A program made the position numbers and the translations under genes. Under the pieces are notes generated by a model. That model was given only the letters and a program-made list of their open reading frames with translations, was not told the origin of the DNA and searched no databases. Of a stretch of DNA of 64,000 nt, positions 16,491 to 25,650 are shown piece after piece. The first letter of the stretch is position 1. The number at the start of each line of letters is the position of its first letter. This stretch comes from an uncultured Prevotellaceae bacterium (GTDB lineage: Bacteria > Bacteroidota > Bacteroidia > Bacteroidales > Bacteroidaceae): the NCBI GenBank assembly GCA_946415365.1, contig CAMKSE010000007.1, positions 77,566 through 141,565 of the forward strand, read 5' to 3'.

Positions 16491-17642
16491 ATGAGATTTC
16501 TTTTTGTCATAAAATCATTTGCTATTGTTGGTGGAGTTGATAGAGTTATGGCTGACAAGATGAATTATTTAGCATCTAAAGGACATTCAGTATCACTCGT
16601 TACTTATGAGCAAGGTTCTCATCCCCATATATTTGAATTACATCCCTCTATATTACATAAGGATCTTGATTGTCGATTTTTCACACTGATGAGTTTACCC
16701 TTAGTCAAAAGAATAATCAAGAGTTTTACAATGAAAATAACTTTTGGCATTCGGATTAATGAAGTAATAAAATCTTTAAAACCAGACATCATCATTTCTC
16801 CGACTTATCCATTAGAAGTCATTGGAGCGATCTCTTCCCATAAGGGGTCAGCAAGACTCATATACGAATCACACATGGCATATATACAACTTCTAAAAGA
16901 ATTCAGCAAACCAAGATCATTATTTGGCAAAATCATAGCAAGGATATATGACTGGCGTGCCATAAATAGACTTCGTAAATGTGATTGTTTTGTTGTGCTA
17001 ACTCAAGGAGACAGTAATTTTTGGAGTCAATATATCCATCATGTTAAAGTACTACCAAATCCACTAACATCATTTCCTGAGATTATTAACGATGTGCCAA
17101 AAGACAATTATCGAATTATTAGTGTTGGGCGTCTGACTTCAATCAAAAGATTTGACAGACTTATTGATGCTTTTTCTAGAATCTGTAATAACAAACCAAA
17201 TTGGCATATAGATATTTTTGGAGATGGAAGTGACAAAGATATGTTGAATTCTCAAATATCTAAACTTCATCTTAACAACAGGATTATTATTCATCCTCCC
17301 ACGAATGACATTTATACAGAGATGAAAAAGAGCCAATTCCTTGTAATGACATCAGAATCAGAAGGTTTTCCCCTTGTGCTTATAGAAGCCATGGCTTGCG
17401 GAATCCCCTGTCTTTCATTTGATTGCCCTTATGGTCCTGGAGAAATAATAGAGCATAATAAAACGGGACTACTTGCTGTTAACGGGGACATTTCAGATTT
17501 AGCAAATAAAATGCAATATCTTATGACGAACCCTAACATCATTCAGGAAATGAGCAAAGAAGCTAGAGCATCTGCCTCGAAATATAAAAAAGAGACAGTT
17601 ATGAAGGCATGGGAACAATTATATTTTGGATCTCTCCTATGA
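16491..17642 (+). CDS. Glycosyltransferase family 4 protein, 383 aa
   Basis: A GT-B protein opening with FAIVGGVDRVMADKMNYLAS. The donor domain has IISVGRLTSIKRFDRLIDAF, a TSESEGFPLVLIEAMACGIP stretch and SFDCPYGPGEIIEHN. Its N-terminal half is similar to the GT4 at 11940 (DRVMADKMN, EQGSHPHIFEL). The gene is noticeably more AT-rich than its neighbours, which suggests a separate origin. It is the first gene of a tightly coupled rightward operon: the stop overlaps the next ATG as ATGA. Sugar and acceptor are unknown. Confidence 0.9.
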   Translation: MRFLFVIKSFAIVGGVDRVMADKMNYLASKGHSVSLVTYEQGSHPHIFELHPSILHKDLDCRFFTLMSLPLVKRIIKSFTMKITFGIRINEVIKSLKPDIIISPTYPLEVIGAISSHKGSARLIYESHMAYIQLLKEFSKPRSLFGKIIARIYDWRAINRLRKCDCFVVLTQGDSNFWSQYIHHVKVLPNPLTSFPEIINDVPKDNYRIISVGRLTSIKRFDRLIDAFSRICNNKPNWHIDIFGDGSDKDMLNSQISKLHLNNRIIIHPPTNDIYTEMKKSQFLVMTSESEGFPLVLIEAMACGIPCLSFDCPYGPGEIIEHNKTGLLAVNGDISDLANKMQYLMTNPNIIQEMSKEARASASKYKKETVMKAWEQLYFGSLL

Positions 17643-18694
17643 CAAATAATAATATTCAGATAACAGTCGGGATGCCTGTATATGGTGTCGAAAAATACAT
17701 CCATAAGAGTATCATGTCTGTGCTTGACCAAAGTATTGACTGTAATATGGAGATTTTGGTGATTGATGATTGCGGTACAGACCACTCTATGGACATCATT
17801 AGAGATTGTCAGGCCTCACATCCCAAAGGAAATATTATTAGAATCATCAGACAACCCCAAAACATGGGATGTTGGGCAGCTCGCAACAAAATACTTGATG
17901 AAGCAAAAGGGAAATACATCTTTCTCATCGATGCTGATGACTATCTGAGCCCTGATGCCTTGGGAAAGCTCTATAATGCAGCAGAAGAGCATCAGGCAGA
18001 AGCGGTATATGGATCCGTCGTTTCTGTAGACGAAGCGGGTAAACCTGTGGTGTTCAGTATAGGTGACATGAAACTCCCACATAAATTACTAATTGGTGAG
18101 GATCAACTAGCAAGCTATGCCAATCAGAGTATACGACCAACTCTCTACAATTTTATATGGAACGTTTTATTGAGAACCGATTTCCTCAAAGAAAAACAGT
18201 TAAGGTTTAAGGAAACACGTTTTGCTGATGACATCATCTTTGAGACTGATATGCAACCGCTTATAACTAGAGCAGTATTGCTGCCTGATGACACCTATTA
18301 TTATGTTCTTAGAGCGGGTTCACTTTCCAACTATCATAAACGGGAGCACATAGATCTTGACGAAATAAAGCAATATATATGGGTGTACAGTTACCTAAAA
18401 GAGCAAACGAGGAAGTTAAAAGACAAGTCATATTATGAAACGCGTTGCGCTAAGGTTATGAAGTTTATGTATCATGTGGTCTGCGGCGCCATTAAAAACC
18501 AAGACAAGATTCAACCTACCCTTACAAACAAGATAATCAGAGACGCCATGAAGCACCCGATTGGTCTGTCAGAACTGATCTCTTTCAAGCGATACAAATA
18601 TATCAATATTGGTTTTTGGACAATTGGCGCACTACCCCCTATATTATCGGTATGGATTATTAAGGCTATTGGCAAATGGAAACATCTGGTATAA
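17639..18694 (+). CDS. Glycosyltransferase family 2 protein, 351 aa (tandem paralog A)
   Basis: A GT-A protein with ITVGMPVYGVEKYIHKSIMS, LVIDDCGTDHSMDIIRDC, NMGCWAARN and the metal motif FLIDADDYL. It is strongly similar over its full length to the next gene product and to the product of 13983. The ATG at 17639 overlaps the upstream stop; the in-frame GTG-type codon at 17609 lies inside that gene. The C-terminal 120 residues, with SLSNYHKREH and a conserved YYETR segment, are common to all three paralogs. They may recognise a shared acceptor or a membrane partner; that is inference. Confidence 0.9.
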   Translation: MTNNNIQITVGMPVYGVEKYIHKSIMSVLDQSIDCNMEILVIDDCGTDHSMDIIRDCQASHPKGNIIRIIRQPQNMGCWAARNKILDEAKGKYIFLIDADDYLSPDALGKLYNAAEEHQAEAVYGSVVSVDEAGKPVVFSIGDMKLPHKLLIGEDQLASYANQSIRPTLYNFIWNVLLRTDFLKEKQLRFKETRFADDIIFETDMQPLITRAVLLPDDTYYYVLRAGSLSNYHKREHIDLDEIKQYIWVYSYLKEQTRKLKDKSYYETRCAKVMKFMYHVVCGAIKNQDKIQPTLTNKIIRDAMKHPIGLSELISFKRYKYINIGFWTIGALPPILSVWIIKAIGKWKHLV

Positions 18695-19749
18695 AATATG
18701 CATGTCAAATCAGCGTTGGTATGCCTGTCTGGGGTGTGGAGAAGTATATCAGGCGCTGTCTGTTATCCATTCTTGACCAAGACTTTGACGATATGGAAGT
18801 TCTGGTCATTAATGACTGTACTCCAGATAAATCCATAGACATAGTAAAGGAGATTGCATCTAGTCATCACAAGGGGAACTTAGTTAAAATTTTTAATCAG
18901 CCCCATAACATGGGATGCTGGGCTGCCAGAAACCGAATACTAGAAGAAGCCAAAGGAAAATACATCTTATTAATTGACAGCGATGATTATTTCTCAAAAG
19001 GTGCTATTCCTGCTTTATACAAAGAGGCAGAACGAACAGAAGCAGAAATCACTTATGGTTCTATTTCTGTAGTCAATGAGGATGGTGAACTGATTCCAGA
19101 TAGTAGTGTACAAGGCATTCGTCAGAAAGATTTCGTACTCAAAGGAAAAGATAAATTGGCATCATACGCTAACGACAATATTCACGAGTTAAAGCTACAC
19201 AATTTCATTTGGAATAACCTGATTCGTACAGATTTTATCAACAAGCATCAATTGAAATTCAGGAAGACAAAATTCTGGGATGATGTGCTTTTTAATGCAG
19301 ATATGCAACCTTTAGTGGAATCAGCATGTTTCATATCGGCAATTACCTACAATTATGTGATTAGAGATGACTCTCTTTCTAACTATCAATCAAGAGATAT
19401 TATCAACATTGAAGAAATCAGACAACATCTTTCCAATCAACAATATCTAAAATTTCAAAGCCTTTCATTAAAAGGGAAACCTTATTTTGAAACACGAATG
19501 ACTAAGATGATGTTGAACGTATTTTATACTATCATTGGTATCATCAGGAACCAAGCGAAACTATCAGAAGAAATCAACAAATCTGAGATTCGGCAAGCCA
19601 TACAGCATCCACTTAGCATGAAAAACATTATCAGGTTTAAGGAGTATAAAGGAATAAACTGCTTGTTTTGGGCGATTGGAAAAATGCCCGCCTCGATGTC
19701 ATATGCTACCATCCAAACTATTGGTAAAATAAAAAAATCATTTAGATGA
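18676..19749 (+). CDS. Glycosyltransferase family 2 protein, 357 aa (tandem paralog B)
   Basis: A GT-A protein with ISVGMPVWGVEKYIRRCLLS, LVINDCTPDKSIDIVKEI, NMGCWAARN and the metal motif LLIDSDDYF, where DSD replaces the DAD of its neighbour. It overlaps the preceding paralog by 19 bases, and its own stop overlaps the next start as ATGA. The pair probably arose by tandem duplication followed by divergence, and the change in the metal motif neighbourhood may mark a different donor. Homologous C-terminal features include SLSNYQSRD and YFETRMTKMM. Confidence 0.9.
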   Translation: METSGIKYACQISVGMPVWGVEKYIRRCLLSILDQDFDDMEVLVINDCTPDKSIDIVKEIASSHHKGNLVKIFNQPHNMGCWAARNRILEEAKGKYILLIDSDDYFSKGAIPALYKEAERTEAEITYGSISVVNEDGELIPDSSVQGIRQKDFVLKGKDKLASYANDNIHELKLHNFIWNNLIRTDFINKHQLKFRKTKFWDDVLFNADMQPLVESACFISAITYNYVIRDDSLSNYQSRDIINIEEIRQHLSNQQYLKFQSLSLKGKPYFETRMTKMMLNVFYTIIGIIRNQAKLSEEINKSEIRQAIQHPLSMKNIIRFKEYKGINCLFWAIGKMPASMSYATIQTIGKIKKSFR

Positions 19750-22034
19750 AAATACTTTTCCTCATATTCCATGGATTCGATCCGAGCAATGGTATCAGCA
19801 AGAAGATTAGTTACCAATTAGAGGCTTTCAAGGCCAACGGCCATGAGGCTCACCTCTGCTATATGGATGAGAATGGCTCAAAACGAAGAATTGCAGATGA
19901 TTCCGTCATTGCAGATTACGGGAATGGGAAAAAGGGAAAGATTCTGAAACGAACAGAGTTTGGTTCTATCGTTGACTATGCCATCACACAACATATCGAT
20001 TTCGTCTATATCCGCTCCAACCACAACGCGAATCCCTTCACCATCAATATGGTGAGACGAATGAAGAAGGCAGGAATGAAAGTGGTGATGGAGATTCCAA
20101 CCTATCCCTACGACCAGGAATATTTCAACAAGGCGATGCGACGCCAATTGATACAGGACAAATTGTTCAGGAATATGTTTGCCAAGCAACTGGACGCCAT
20201 TGTCACCTTCTCGGAAGAAGACTATATCTTCGGACAACAGACCATCAGAATCTCTAACGGCATTGACTTCAACACCGTAAGGATGAAGAAAGACAGTAGT
20301 CATCCTGCTGACGAACTACACTTAATTGGGGTTGCAGAAATTCATCGCTGGCATGGTTTTGACCGAGTCATCCAAGGACTGGCAGAATACTACACCAAAC
20401 CAAGAGACCTGAAAGTGTTTTTCCATATGGTGGGTTACTTCTTCTCACCAATAGAAGAGGAAGAGATTACTGATATTATTAAGAAACATCACTTGGAGCC
20501 ATATATTATCCTATACGGCAAAAAACACGGAGAGGAATTAGATGAAATATTCGATCAGTGTGACTTCGGCATAGGCAGCTTAGGCAGACACCGAGTAGGC
20601 ATTGACCACATCAAGACCCTCAAGAATAGGGAATATGCTGCCAGAGGCATACCATTCATCTACTCTGAGACAGACACGGACTTTGACAACAAGCCTTACG
20701 TTCTCAAAATGCCAGCAGACGAGACTGCCATTAACATAGAGAACATCATCAGTTTCTATCAGCAATTGGCCATTACACCACAACAAATTCGTGACTCCAT
20801 CGAAGACCTATCTTGGAAGCACCAAATGGAAAGAGTCGTCAAGGCTGTTTACCCACAGGGAAAAGACTCTGGGAAAATACATGTAGCCTATTGTATTCCT
20901 TCGCTTGACCATTCAGGAGGCATGGAACGAGTACTCACAACAAAGGCCAACTATTTAGCAGACCATTTAGGATATCATGTCAGTATCATACTCACTGATG
21001 ACAAAGGGAGCAAGCCGTATTTTCCATTATCTGAAAAGATTGATGTGATACAGTTGGATGTGAATATCGACAGCTTGTGGCAGTATCCTGTATGGAAGCG
21101 ACTATACCTCTATCATAAGAGGATGAAGGAATACAAGAAGAAACTGGGACAATGTCTGAAACGGTTACGACCAGATATCACCATATCATTACTGCGTAGG
21201 GAAATTAATTTCCTAAATGGTATTGACGACGGGAGCGCAAAGGTTGGGGAGATTCATTTTGGACGCTATAAATACAGGGAAGCTAATTTCACATTTCTGC
21301 CAAACTTCGTCAATCGATGGATCACCAATAAGTGGATGGCACAACTGGATAGGAATGTGAAAAAATTGGACCGATTCGTAGTCTTGACTCATGAGGATAC
21401 AGCATATTGGAAGGGAATAAATAACCTAACTGTCATACCCAATCCCATAACAATTAGCGACGGAGCTCATTCCAATCATATGCATAAACGGGCCATTGCC
21501 GTCGGCAGATACACGTATCAAAAAGGCTTCGACCTGTTAATTAAGACATGGCAAATTGTCTATCTAAAACATCCTGACTGGGAACTCCATATATTTGGAG
21601 GTGGCGATAATCAGTCATATGCAAATATTGCTAATAAATTATCGTTAAAAGATGTTGTCACCTGTCATGGACCTGTTGACGATATTAGGAACGAATATCT
21701 TAATAGTTCTATTTTTGTCCTAAGTTCAAGGTTTGAGGGTTTTGGATTGGTCCTCGCAGAAGCAATGTCTGTGGGACTGGCATCAATAGCTTTCACTTGT
21801 CCATGCGGTCCGAGGGATATTATACACGATGGAGAAGACGGTATTCTCTGTGAAAACGGAAACATTGAAAAAATGGCAGAAGGTATCTGCAAACTCATAG
21901 AGAACGAACCACTTAGGATAGAAATGGGACAAAAGGCGGTTCAAAACATCCAAAGATATACCATAGACAACATTATGAAGCAATGGGACGAGTTGTTCCA
22001 AGAGATTCATAGAAGTCACGCCATAAAGGCATAA
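19746..22034 (+). CDS. Double glycosyltransferase: two GT4 modules in one 762-residue chain
   Basis: Residues 1 to about 370 form a first GT-B module: FHGFDPSNGISKKISYQLEA at the start, VRISNGIDF, then ITDIIKKHHLEPYIILYGKK. Residues about 376-762 form a complete second GT4 module: VAYCIPSLDHSGGMERVLTT, DITISLLRREINFL, VGRYTYQKGFDLLIKTW, SSRFEGFGLVLAEAMSVGL. The second module is a near paralog of the GT4 at 15005. The first lacks the usual E-x7-E context (GSLGRHRVGIDHIKTLKNRE instead), so it belongs to a different GT4-like subfamily. Fused transferases often add two consecutive sugars. The last 62 bases overlap the convergent gene. Confidence 0.88.
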   Translation: MKILFLIFHGFDPSNGISKKISYQLEAFKANGHEAHLCYMDENGSKRRIADDSVIADYGNGKKGKILKRTEFGSIVDYAITQHIDFVYIRSNHNANPFTINMVRRMKKAGMKVVMEIPTYPYDQEYFNKAMRRQLIQDKLFRNMFAKQLDAIVTFSEEDYIFGQQTIRISNGIDFNTVRMKKDSSHPADELHLIGVAEIHRWHGFDRVIQGLAEYYTKPRDLKVFFHMVGYFFSPIEEEEITDIIKKHHLEPYIILYGKKHGEELDEIFDQCDFGIGSLGRHRVGIDHIKTLKNREYAARGIPFIYSETDTDFDNKPYVLKMPADETAINIENIISFYQQLAITPQQIRDSIEDLSWKHQMERVVKAVYPQGKDSGKIHVAYCIPSLDHSGGMERVLTTKANYLADHLGYHVSIILTDDKGSKPYFPLSEKIDVIQLDVNIDSLWQYPVWKRLYLYHKRMKEYKKKLGQCLKRLRPDITISLLRREINFLNGIDDGSAKVGEIHFGRYKYREANFTFLPNFVNRWITNKWMAQLDRNVKKLDRFVVLTHEDTAYWKGINNLTVIPNPITISDGAHSNHMHKRAIAVGRYTYQKGFDLLIKTWQIVYLKHPDWELHIFGGGDNQSYANIANKLSLKDVVTCHGPVDDIRNEYLNSSIFVLSSRFEGFGLVLAEAMSVGLASIAFTCPCGPRDIIHDGEDGILCENGNIEKMAEGICKLIENEPLRIEMGQKAVQNIQRYTIDNIMKQWDELFQEIHRSHAIKA

Positions 22035-23151
22035 TCTGTTCTGGTAGATATTTCTTTGCCTCAAGCCTTCCGTTCTTTCCCATCCGGACACGTTTTTCAG
22101 GATGCTCTATCATCTGACAGATGGCCTCTGCCAATTGTTGGGGATCATGGGGAGGGACAAGAACGCCTGTTAAACCATCTTTTATGATAGAAGCAGGCCC
22201 ATAAGGACTCCCGAATCCAACAACTGGTAAACCGCAAGCCATTGCCTCAACCAAGACCAAACCGAAAGATTCAAATCTGGAAGCTGAAACATAAATGTCA
22301 CTCTCCAAATAAGAGGAGTAAATGTCTGTTGTAGCAGAATGTAATGAGACCGTATTAAGACCCAAAATCTCTGTCTGACGTTGCAACTGCTCATACTCCC
22401 CCATTCCACCATCAAGACTACCGTAAATATCCAAACTCCAATCCGGATGACGGTCTTCAACTATTCTCCATGCTTTCAAAAGTAAGTCATAGCCTTTCTG
22501 GTAAGCATAACGACCGACACTGATGACACGCCGATAGAGGTGTCTGTCTTTTTGTATCTCTTCCGGATAACGAACCAACATATTGGGAATAGAGACGACC
22601 TTGTCCTTCTGCTTCCAATCTTCTCTTTCGGCTTCTGTCATGACTACAATACGGTCGAATCGGGAGATGGCACGAAGAAGTCTCTTTTTCAGAAGATATT
22701 GTTTCATTTTCTCAAAGAAGCCATTAAGCTTCGCCAAATCCTCAAAATAGGCAGAACGACCGCAATGACATTCCACGATTCTGACAACAGGCAACTTCAC
22801 TGACAACAATGCTTTCAAGTCTGCTACATGCATATCTGAACAGACAACTATATCCGGACGGATAGTAGCCAGACAGTCATTTAGAGTACGTCTGAATGCA
22901 AGTTCGCTCTTATACCTGTCTACATATTGCCAAATGCCATTGAAAGAACAGCGGGAGATATATCGAGTCGCCAGATCAATATGCCTGACTTTTTCTGATA
23001 GAGGGAAAGAGAATGGAACACCATATTGATTATAGGTAATCAGAAAGATCTGATCATCCTCCCGTTCGGCCAACAGACTCAGTTTCTGAGACCAAATCCG
23101 CTCTACACCATTCAACGATTTGAAGTTATTGCATAAGAAAGCAATCCTCAT
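21973..23151 (-). CDS. Glycosyltransferase family 4 protein, 392 aa
   Basis: A GT-B protein with AFLCNNFKSLNGVERIWSQK at its start. The donor domain reads VISVGRYAYQKGYDLLLKAW, SASRFESFGLVLVEAMACGL and GFGSPYGPASIIKDG. It is single-gene and leftward, with its own promoter. The ATG at 23151 is required by the -7 box at 23167-23174; an in-frame codon at 23169 would lie inside the promoter. The 3' end overlaps the double GT gene by 62 bases on the opposite strand, so the two final segments are antisense to each other. Sugar specificity is unknown. Confidence 0.9.
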   Translation of the reverse strand: MRIAFLCNNFKSLNGVERIWSQKLSLLAEREDDQIFLITYNQYGVPFSFPLSEKVRHIDLATRYISRCSFNGIWQYVDRYKSELAFRRTLNDCLATIRPDIVVCSDMHVADLKALLSVKLPVVRIVECHCGRSAYFEDLAKLNGFFEKMKQYLLKKRLLRAISRFDRIVVMTEAEREDWKQKDKVVSIPNMLVRYPEEIQKDRHLYRRVISVGRYAYQKGYDLLLKAWRIVEDRHPDWSLDIYGSLDGGMGEYEQLQRQTEILGLNTVSLHSATTDIYSSYLESDIYVSASRFESFGLVLVEAMACGLPVVGFGSPYGPASIIKDGLTGVLVPPHDPQQLAEAICQMIEHPEKRVRMGKNGRLEAKKYLPEQIMPLWRDFYESLGTTRPIAS

Positions 23152-23166
23152 ATCACATATTTTGTG

Positions 23167-23198
23167 CAAAGATAAGAATAAACGAGTGAAAATCCAAA
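23167..23198 (-). promoter_or_regulatory. Promoter of the leftward GT4 gene
   Basis: On the minus strand TTTG (complement of 23195-23198) is followed after 20 bases by TATCTTTG (complement of 23167-23174). Its -33 box sits 4 bases from that of the divergent promoter. Confidence 0.8.
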
Positions 23199-23202
23199 TA
23201 AA

Positions 23203-23234
23203 TTTGGTAATATCAATTATTATTTGTATTTTTG
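23203..23234 (+). promoter_or_regulatory. Promoter of the rightward GT4 gene
   Basis: TTTG at 23203-23206, 20 bases, TATTTTTG at 23227-23234. Together with the divergent promoter it forms the symmetric core CCAAATAAATTTGG at 23194-23207. Confidence 0.8.
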
Positions 23235-23252
23235 CATCAAATAAATGAAAGA

Positions 23253-24425
23253 ATGAAACGAATCTGCTTCCTGGTTGACAGTATCTTCACGATTGGTGGG
23301 GTACAGAGGGTTACGGCCGTTATTGCTGGTGCTCTGTCTAAGGAGTATGATGTGACCATCGTCACCTTCGACAAACCAGAACAGAAAGATCTGACCATCT
23401 ACCAACTGCAAGACTTTCCCATCCACTACCAATTCTTCTCCTATCCCAATATCCATCCTGTGAAGGACAGACTATGCAAGGCATATAGTTATCTATACAG
23501 GAAATTGCTACCACAATGCGGGATGACATCAGGCATCTATGCCCATAGTTCTTTCCCAAGTAAAAGACAGAGGGCGTTGACTGCTATTCTCCAAAAAGGC
23601 AAATATGATGTGGTGATCGGTGTACATGCTTTCCTTGCCATACGCCTGGCAACTATCAGAAAAGAACTGGGAAACACCAAAGTCATCGGATGGATTCACA
23701 ACTCTTTTGAAGCACTACTGGGAGAAGGTTCTCCCTATCTTGGCACAGAACTGAAATATCACTATGGAAGACAAATACGGAAATTGGATAAAGTAGTCGT
23801 ACTCTACCAACAGGATGCAGAGATGTACAAGCAAGTTTTCGGATACCTTCCTGTCAGCATTTATAATCCTTTAACGCTGAAACCAGGTAAACAATCAGAG
23901 GGACAGAATAAAAGATTTTTAGCCGTAGGACGTTTCTCGCCTAAACATAAGGGATTTGATTTGCTCATTAAGGCCTTTGTCCTTTTTGCGAAGAATCATA
24001 ATGACTGGAGTCTTGATATCGTTGGAGACGGACCGGAAAAAGACAATCTTCAACAAATGATAACAGATAATCATTTAGAGGGACGAATCACACTTCATCC
24101 ATTTACCAATCATATTCAAGACTATTATTCCTCAGCCAGCATATATGTGCTCAGTTCAAGGTGGGAAGGGATGCCACTTGTATTAGTTGAAGCCATGGCC
24201 CATGGACTTCCTGTCGTTGCCTCTGATCTTCCTACCTGCAAAGAAGTATTAGGGGATTTTGGACTATTCTTCAAAAATGGTGACATACAGGAACTCGCTC
24301 AACGATTGGAAGAAGCGACACACATTGACTGGCCGCAGAAATCGGAAGAGGCGCTGAAAAATGCCCGACGATTTGACATCAGCGAAATCGTCGGACAATG
24401 GAAACTATTAATAGAAAAACAGTAA
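23253..24425 (+). CDS. Glycosyltransferase family 4 protein, 390 aa
   Basis: A GT-B protein opening with FLVDSIFTIGGVQRVTAVIA. The donor domain has FLAVGRFSPKHKGFDLLIKA, LSSRWEGMPLVLVEAMAHGL and VVASDLPTCKEVL. The motif ASDLPTCKEVL differs from the SFDCPYGP motif of most other GT4 proteins here, so it belongs to a different subfamily. The ATG at 23253 is chosen because the in-frame TTG at 23232 overlaps the promoter. It ends 4 bases before the convergent galactopyranose mutase gene. The donor sugar is unknown. Confidence 0.9.
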   Translation: MKRICFLVDSIFTIGGVQRVTAVIAGALSKEYDVTIVTFDKPEQKDLTIYQLQDFPIHYQFFSYPNIHPVKDRLCKAYSYLYRKLLPQCGMTSGIYAHSSFPSKRQRALTAILQKGKYDVVIGVHAFLAIRLATIRKELGNTKVIGWIHNSFEALLGEGSPYLGTELKYHYGRQIRKLDKVVVLYQQDAEMYKQVFGYLPVSIYNPLTLKPGKQSEGQNKRFLAVGRFSPKHKGFDLLIKAFVLFAKNHNDWSLDIVGDGPEKDNLQQMITDNHLEGRITLHPFTNHIQDYYSSASIYVLSSRWEGMPLVLVEAMAHGLPVVASDLPTCKEVLGDFGLFFKNGDIQELAQRLEEATHIDWPQKSEEALKNARRFDISEIVGQWKLLIEKQ

Positions 24426-24429
24426 ACTC

Positions 24430-25563
24430 TTATTTCTCAAACAACCCCATCACTTTCTCCACGATAGGAGCCATGTCGTAATACTTGTATTCTGCCAGAT
24501 GGCCACCGAGGATGAGGTTTTGCTCTTGGTCGGCCAAATCCTTATATTGCTGATACAGAGCCATATTCTTATCATCATTCACGCTATAATACGGTTCCAT
24601 GCCTTCTTTCCATTCTGATGAATACTCTCTGGAGATAACAGTCTTAGGACACTTGTATACATCATCACCGAACATCTCAAAATGCTTGTGTTCGATAATA
24701 CGAGTATAAGGGACCTCAGCATCGGTGAAGTTCATAACGGCATTACCCTGATAGTTTGGCATGTCAAGAATCTCTTCCTCAAAACGCACTGTACGATATT
24801 CCAGTTTTCCGAAACGATAGTTATAGTATTCATCCAGTTTTCCTGTATATAATATTTTGTCGGCTATCTCTTCCCAATGCTGACGATCGTCAAAGAAGTC
24901 TGTATTCAATTTCACTTCCACTCCTTCGAGCATGCCGTCGATGAGTTTGTTGAAACCACCCATGGGAATGCCCTGGAAACGGTCGTTAAAGTAATTATTA
25001 TCATGAACAAAACGCACGGGCAGGCGTTTGATAATGAAGGCTGGCAACTCACTGCATTTACGTCCCCACTGCTTTTCTGTATAACCCTTGATCAGAATCT
25101 CGTAGATGTCTTTGCCGATCAGCAATTGGGCCTGCTCCTCAAGGTTTCGCGGTTCCGTCACACCATCGGCCTTCATTCGCTCCAAAGCCTCCTGACGCTG
25201 TTCCTCTATCTTAGCCTTTGCCTCTTCTGGCGTCAACACGCCCCACATCTGATAGAAGGTGTTCATATTGAACGGCAGATTATACTGCTTGCCTTTGTAG
25301 TTGGCGATGGGAGAATTGGTATAGCGGTTGAATTCGACGATATCATTCACAAAATCCCAAACCTTCTTGTTCGAAGTGTGGAAAATATGTGCACCGTACT
25401 TATGTACATTGATGCCCTCAATGTTCTCACAATAGATATTTCCTCCGAGATGGTTTCGCTTATCGATGACCAGACAACGCTTACCCTGCCGATGAGCCAT
25501 GCATGCAAAAGAAGCACCATATATACCGGCTCCAACGATCAAATAATCATATTGTTTACTCAT
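24430..25563 (-). CDS. glf: UDP-galactopyranose mutase
   Basis: This 377-residue flavoprotein interconverts UDP-galactopyranose and UDP-galactofuranose. The FAD-binding N-terminus YLIVGAGIYGASFACMAHRQ is followed by IDKRNHLGGNIY, HKYGAHIFHTS and YNLPFNMNTFYQMWG, and later by KQWGRKCSELPA and PYTRIIEHKHF, all typical of bacterial Glf and at normal family length. The ATG at 25563 lies just downstream of a clear promoter. Its presence is the strongest specific clue to glycan composition: the polysaccharide should contain galactofuranose, and at least one of the neighbouring transferases should use UDP-Galf. It is transcribed alone, tail to tail with the GT4 gene. Confidence 0.96.
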   Translation of the reverse strand: MSKQYDYLIVGAGIYGASFACMAHRQGKRCLVIDKRNHLGGNIYCENIEGINVHKYGAHIFHTSNKKVWDFVNDIVEFNRYTNSPIANYKGKQYNLPFNMNTFYQMWGVLTPEEAKAKIEEQRQEALERMKADGVTEPRNLEEQAQLLIGKDIYEILIKGYTEKQWGRKCSELPAFIIKRLPVRFVHDNNYFNDRFQGIPMGGFNKLIDGMLEGVEVKLNTDFFDDRQHWEEIADKILYTGKLDEYYNYRFGKLEYRTVRFEEEILDMPNYQGNAVMNFTDAEVPYTRIIEHKHFEMFGDDVYKCPKTVISREYSSEWKEGMEPYYSVNDDKNMALYQQYKDLADQEQNLILGGHLAEYKYYDMAPIVEKVMGLFEK

Positions 25564-25581
25564 AATTAGTTGATTTTTCTG

Positions 25582-25613
25582 CAAAAATAGAGAAAAATTT
25601 GGAATTATACAAA
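25582..25613 (-). promoter_or_regulatory. Promoter of glf
   Basis: On the minus strand TTTG (complement of 25610-25613), 20 bases, TATTTTTG (complement of 25582-25589). It interlocks with the divergent promoter: each -33 box lies inside the other promoter's spacer. Confidence 0.8.
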
Positions 25614-25629
25614 TTATTTCGTATTTTTG
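25598..25629 (+). promoter_or_regulatory. Promoter of the acetyltransferase/GT4 pair
   Basis: TTTG at 25598-25601, 20 bases, TATTTTTG at 25622-25629. The start codon is 22 bases downstream of the -7 box. Confidence 0.8.
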
Positions 25630-25650
25630 TCGTCGTAAACAGGTAATCAG

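Noticed and set aside
16491..17642. Genomic island or prophage boundary at the AT-rich GT4 gene
   Set aside because: No integrase, att repeats or tRNA are near; only base composition differs, so simple acquisition of one gene is enough.
24877..25569. Open frame of 230 codons opposite glf
   Set aside because: Antisense shadow of the galactopyranose mutase gene; no start signal or recognisable domain.
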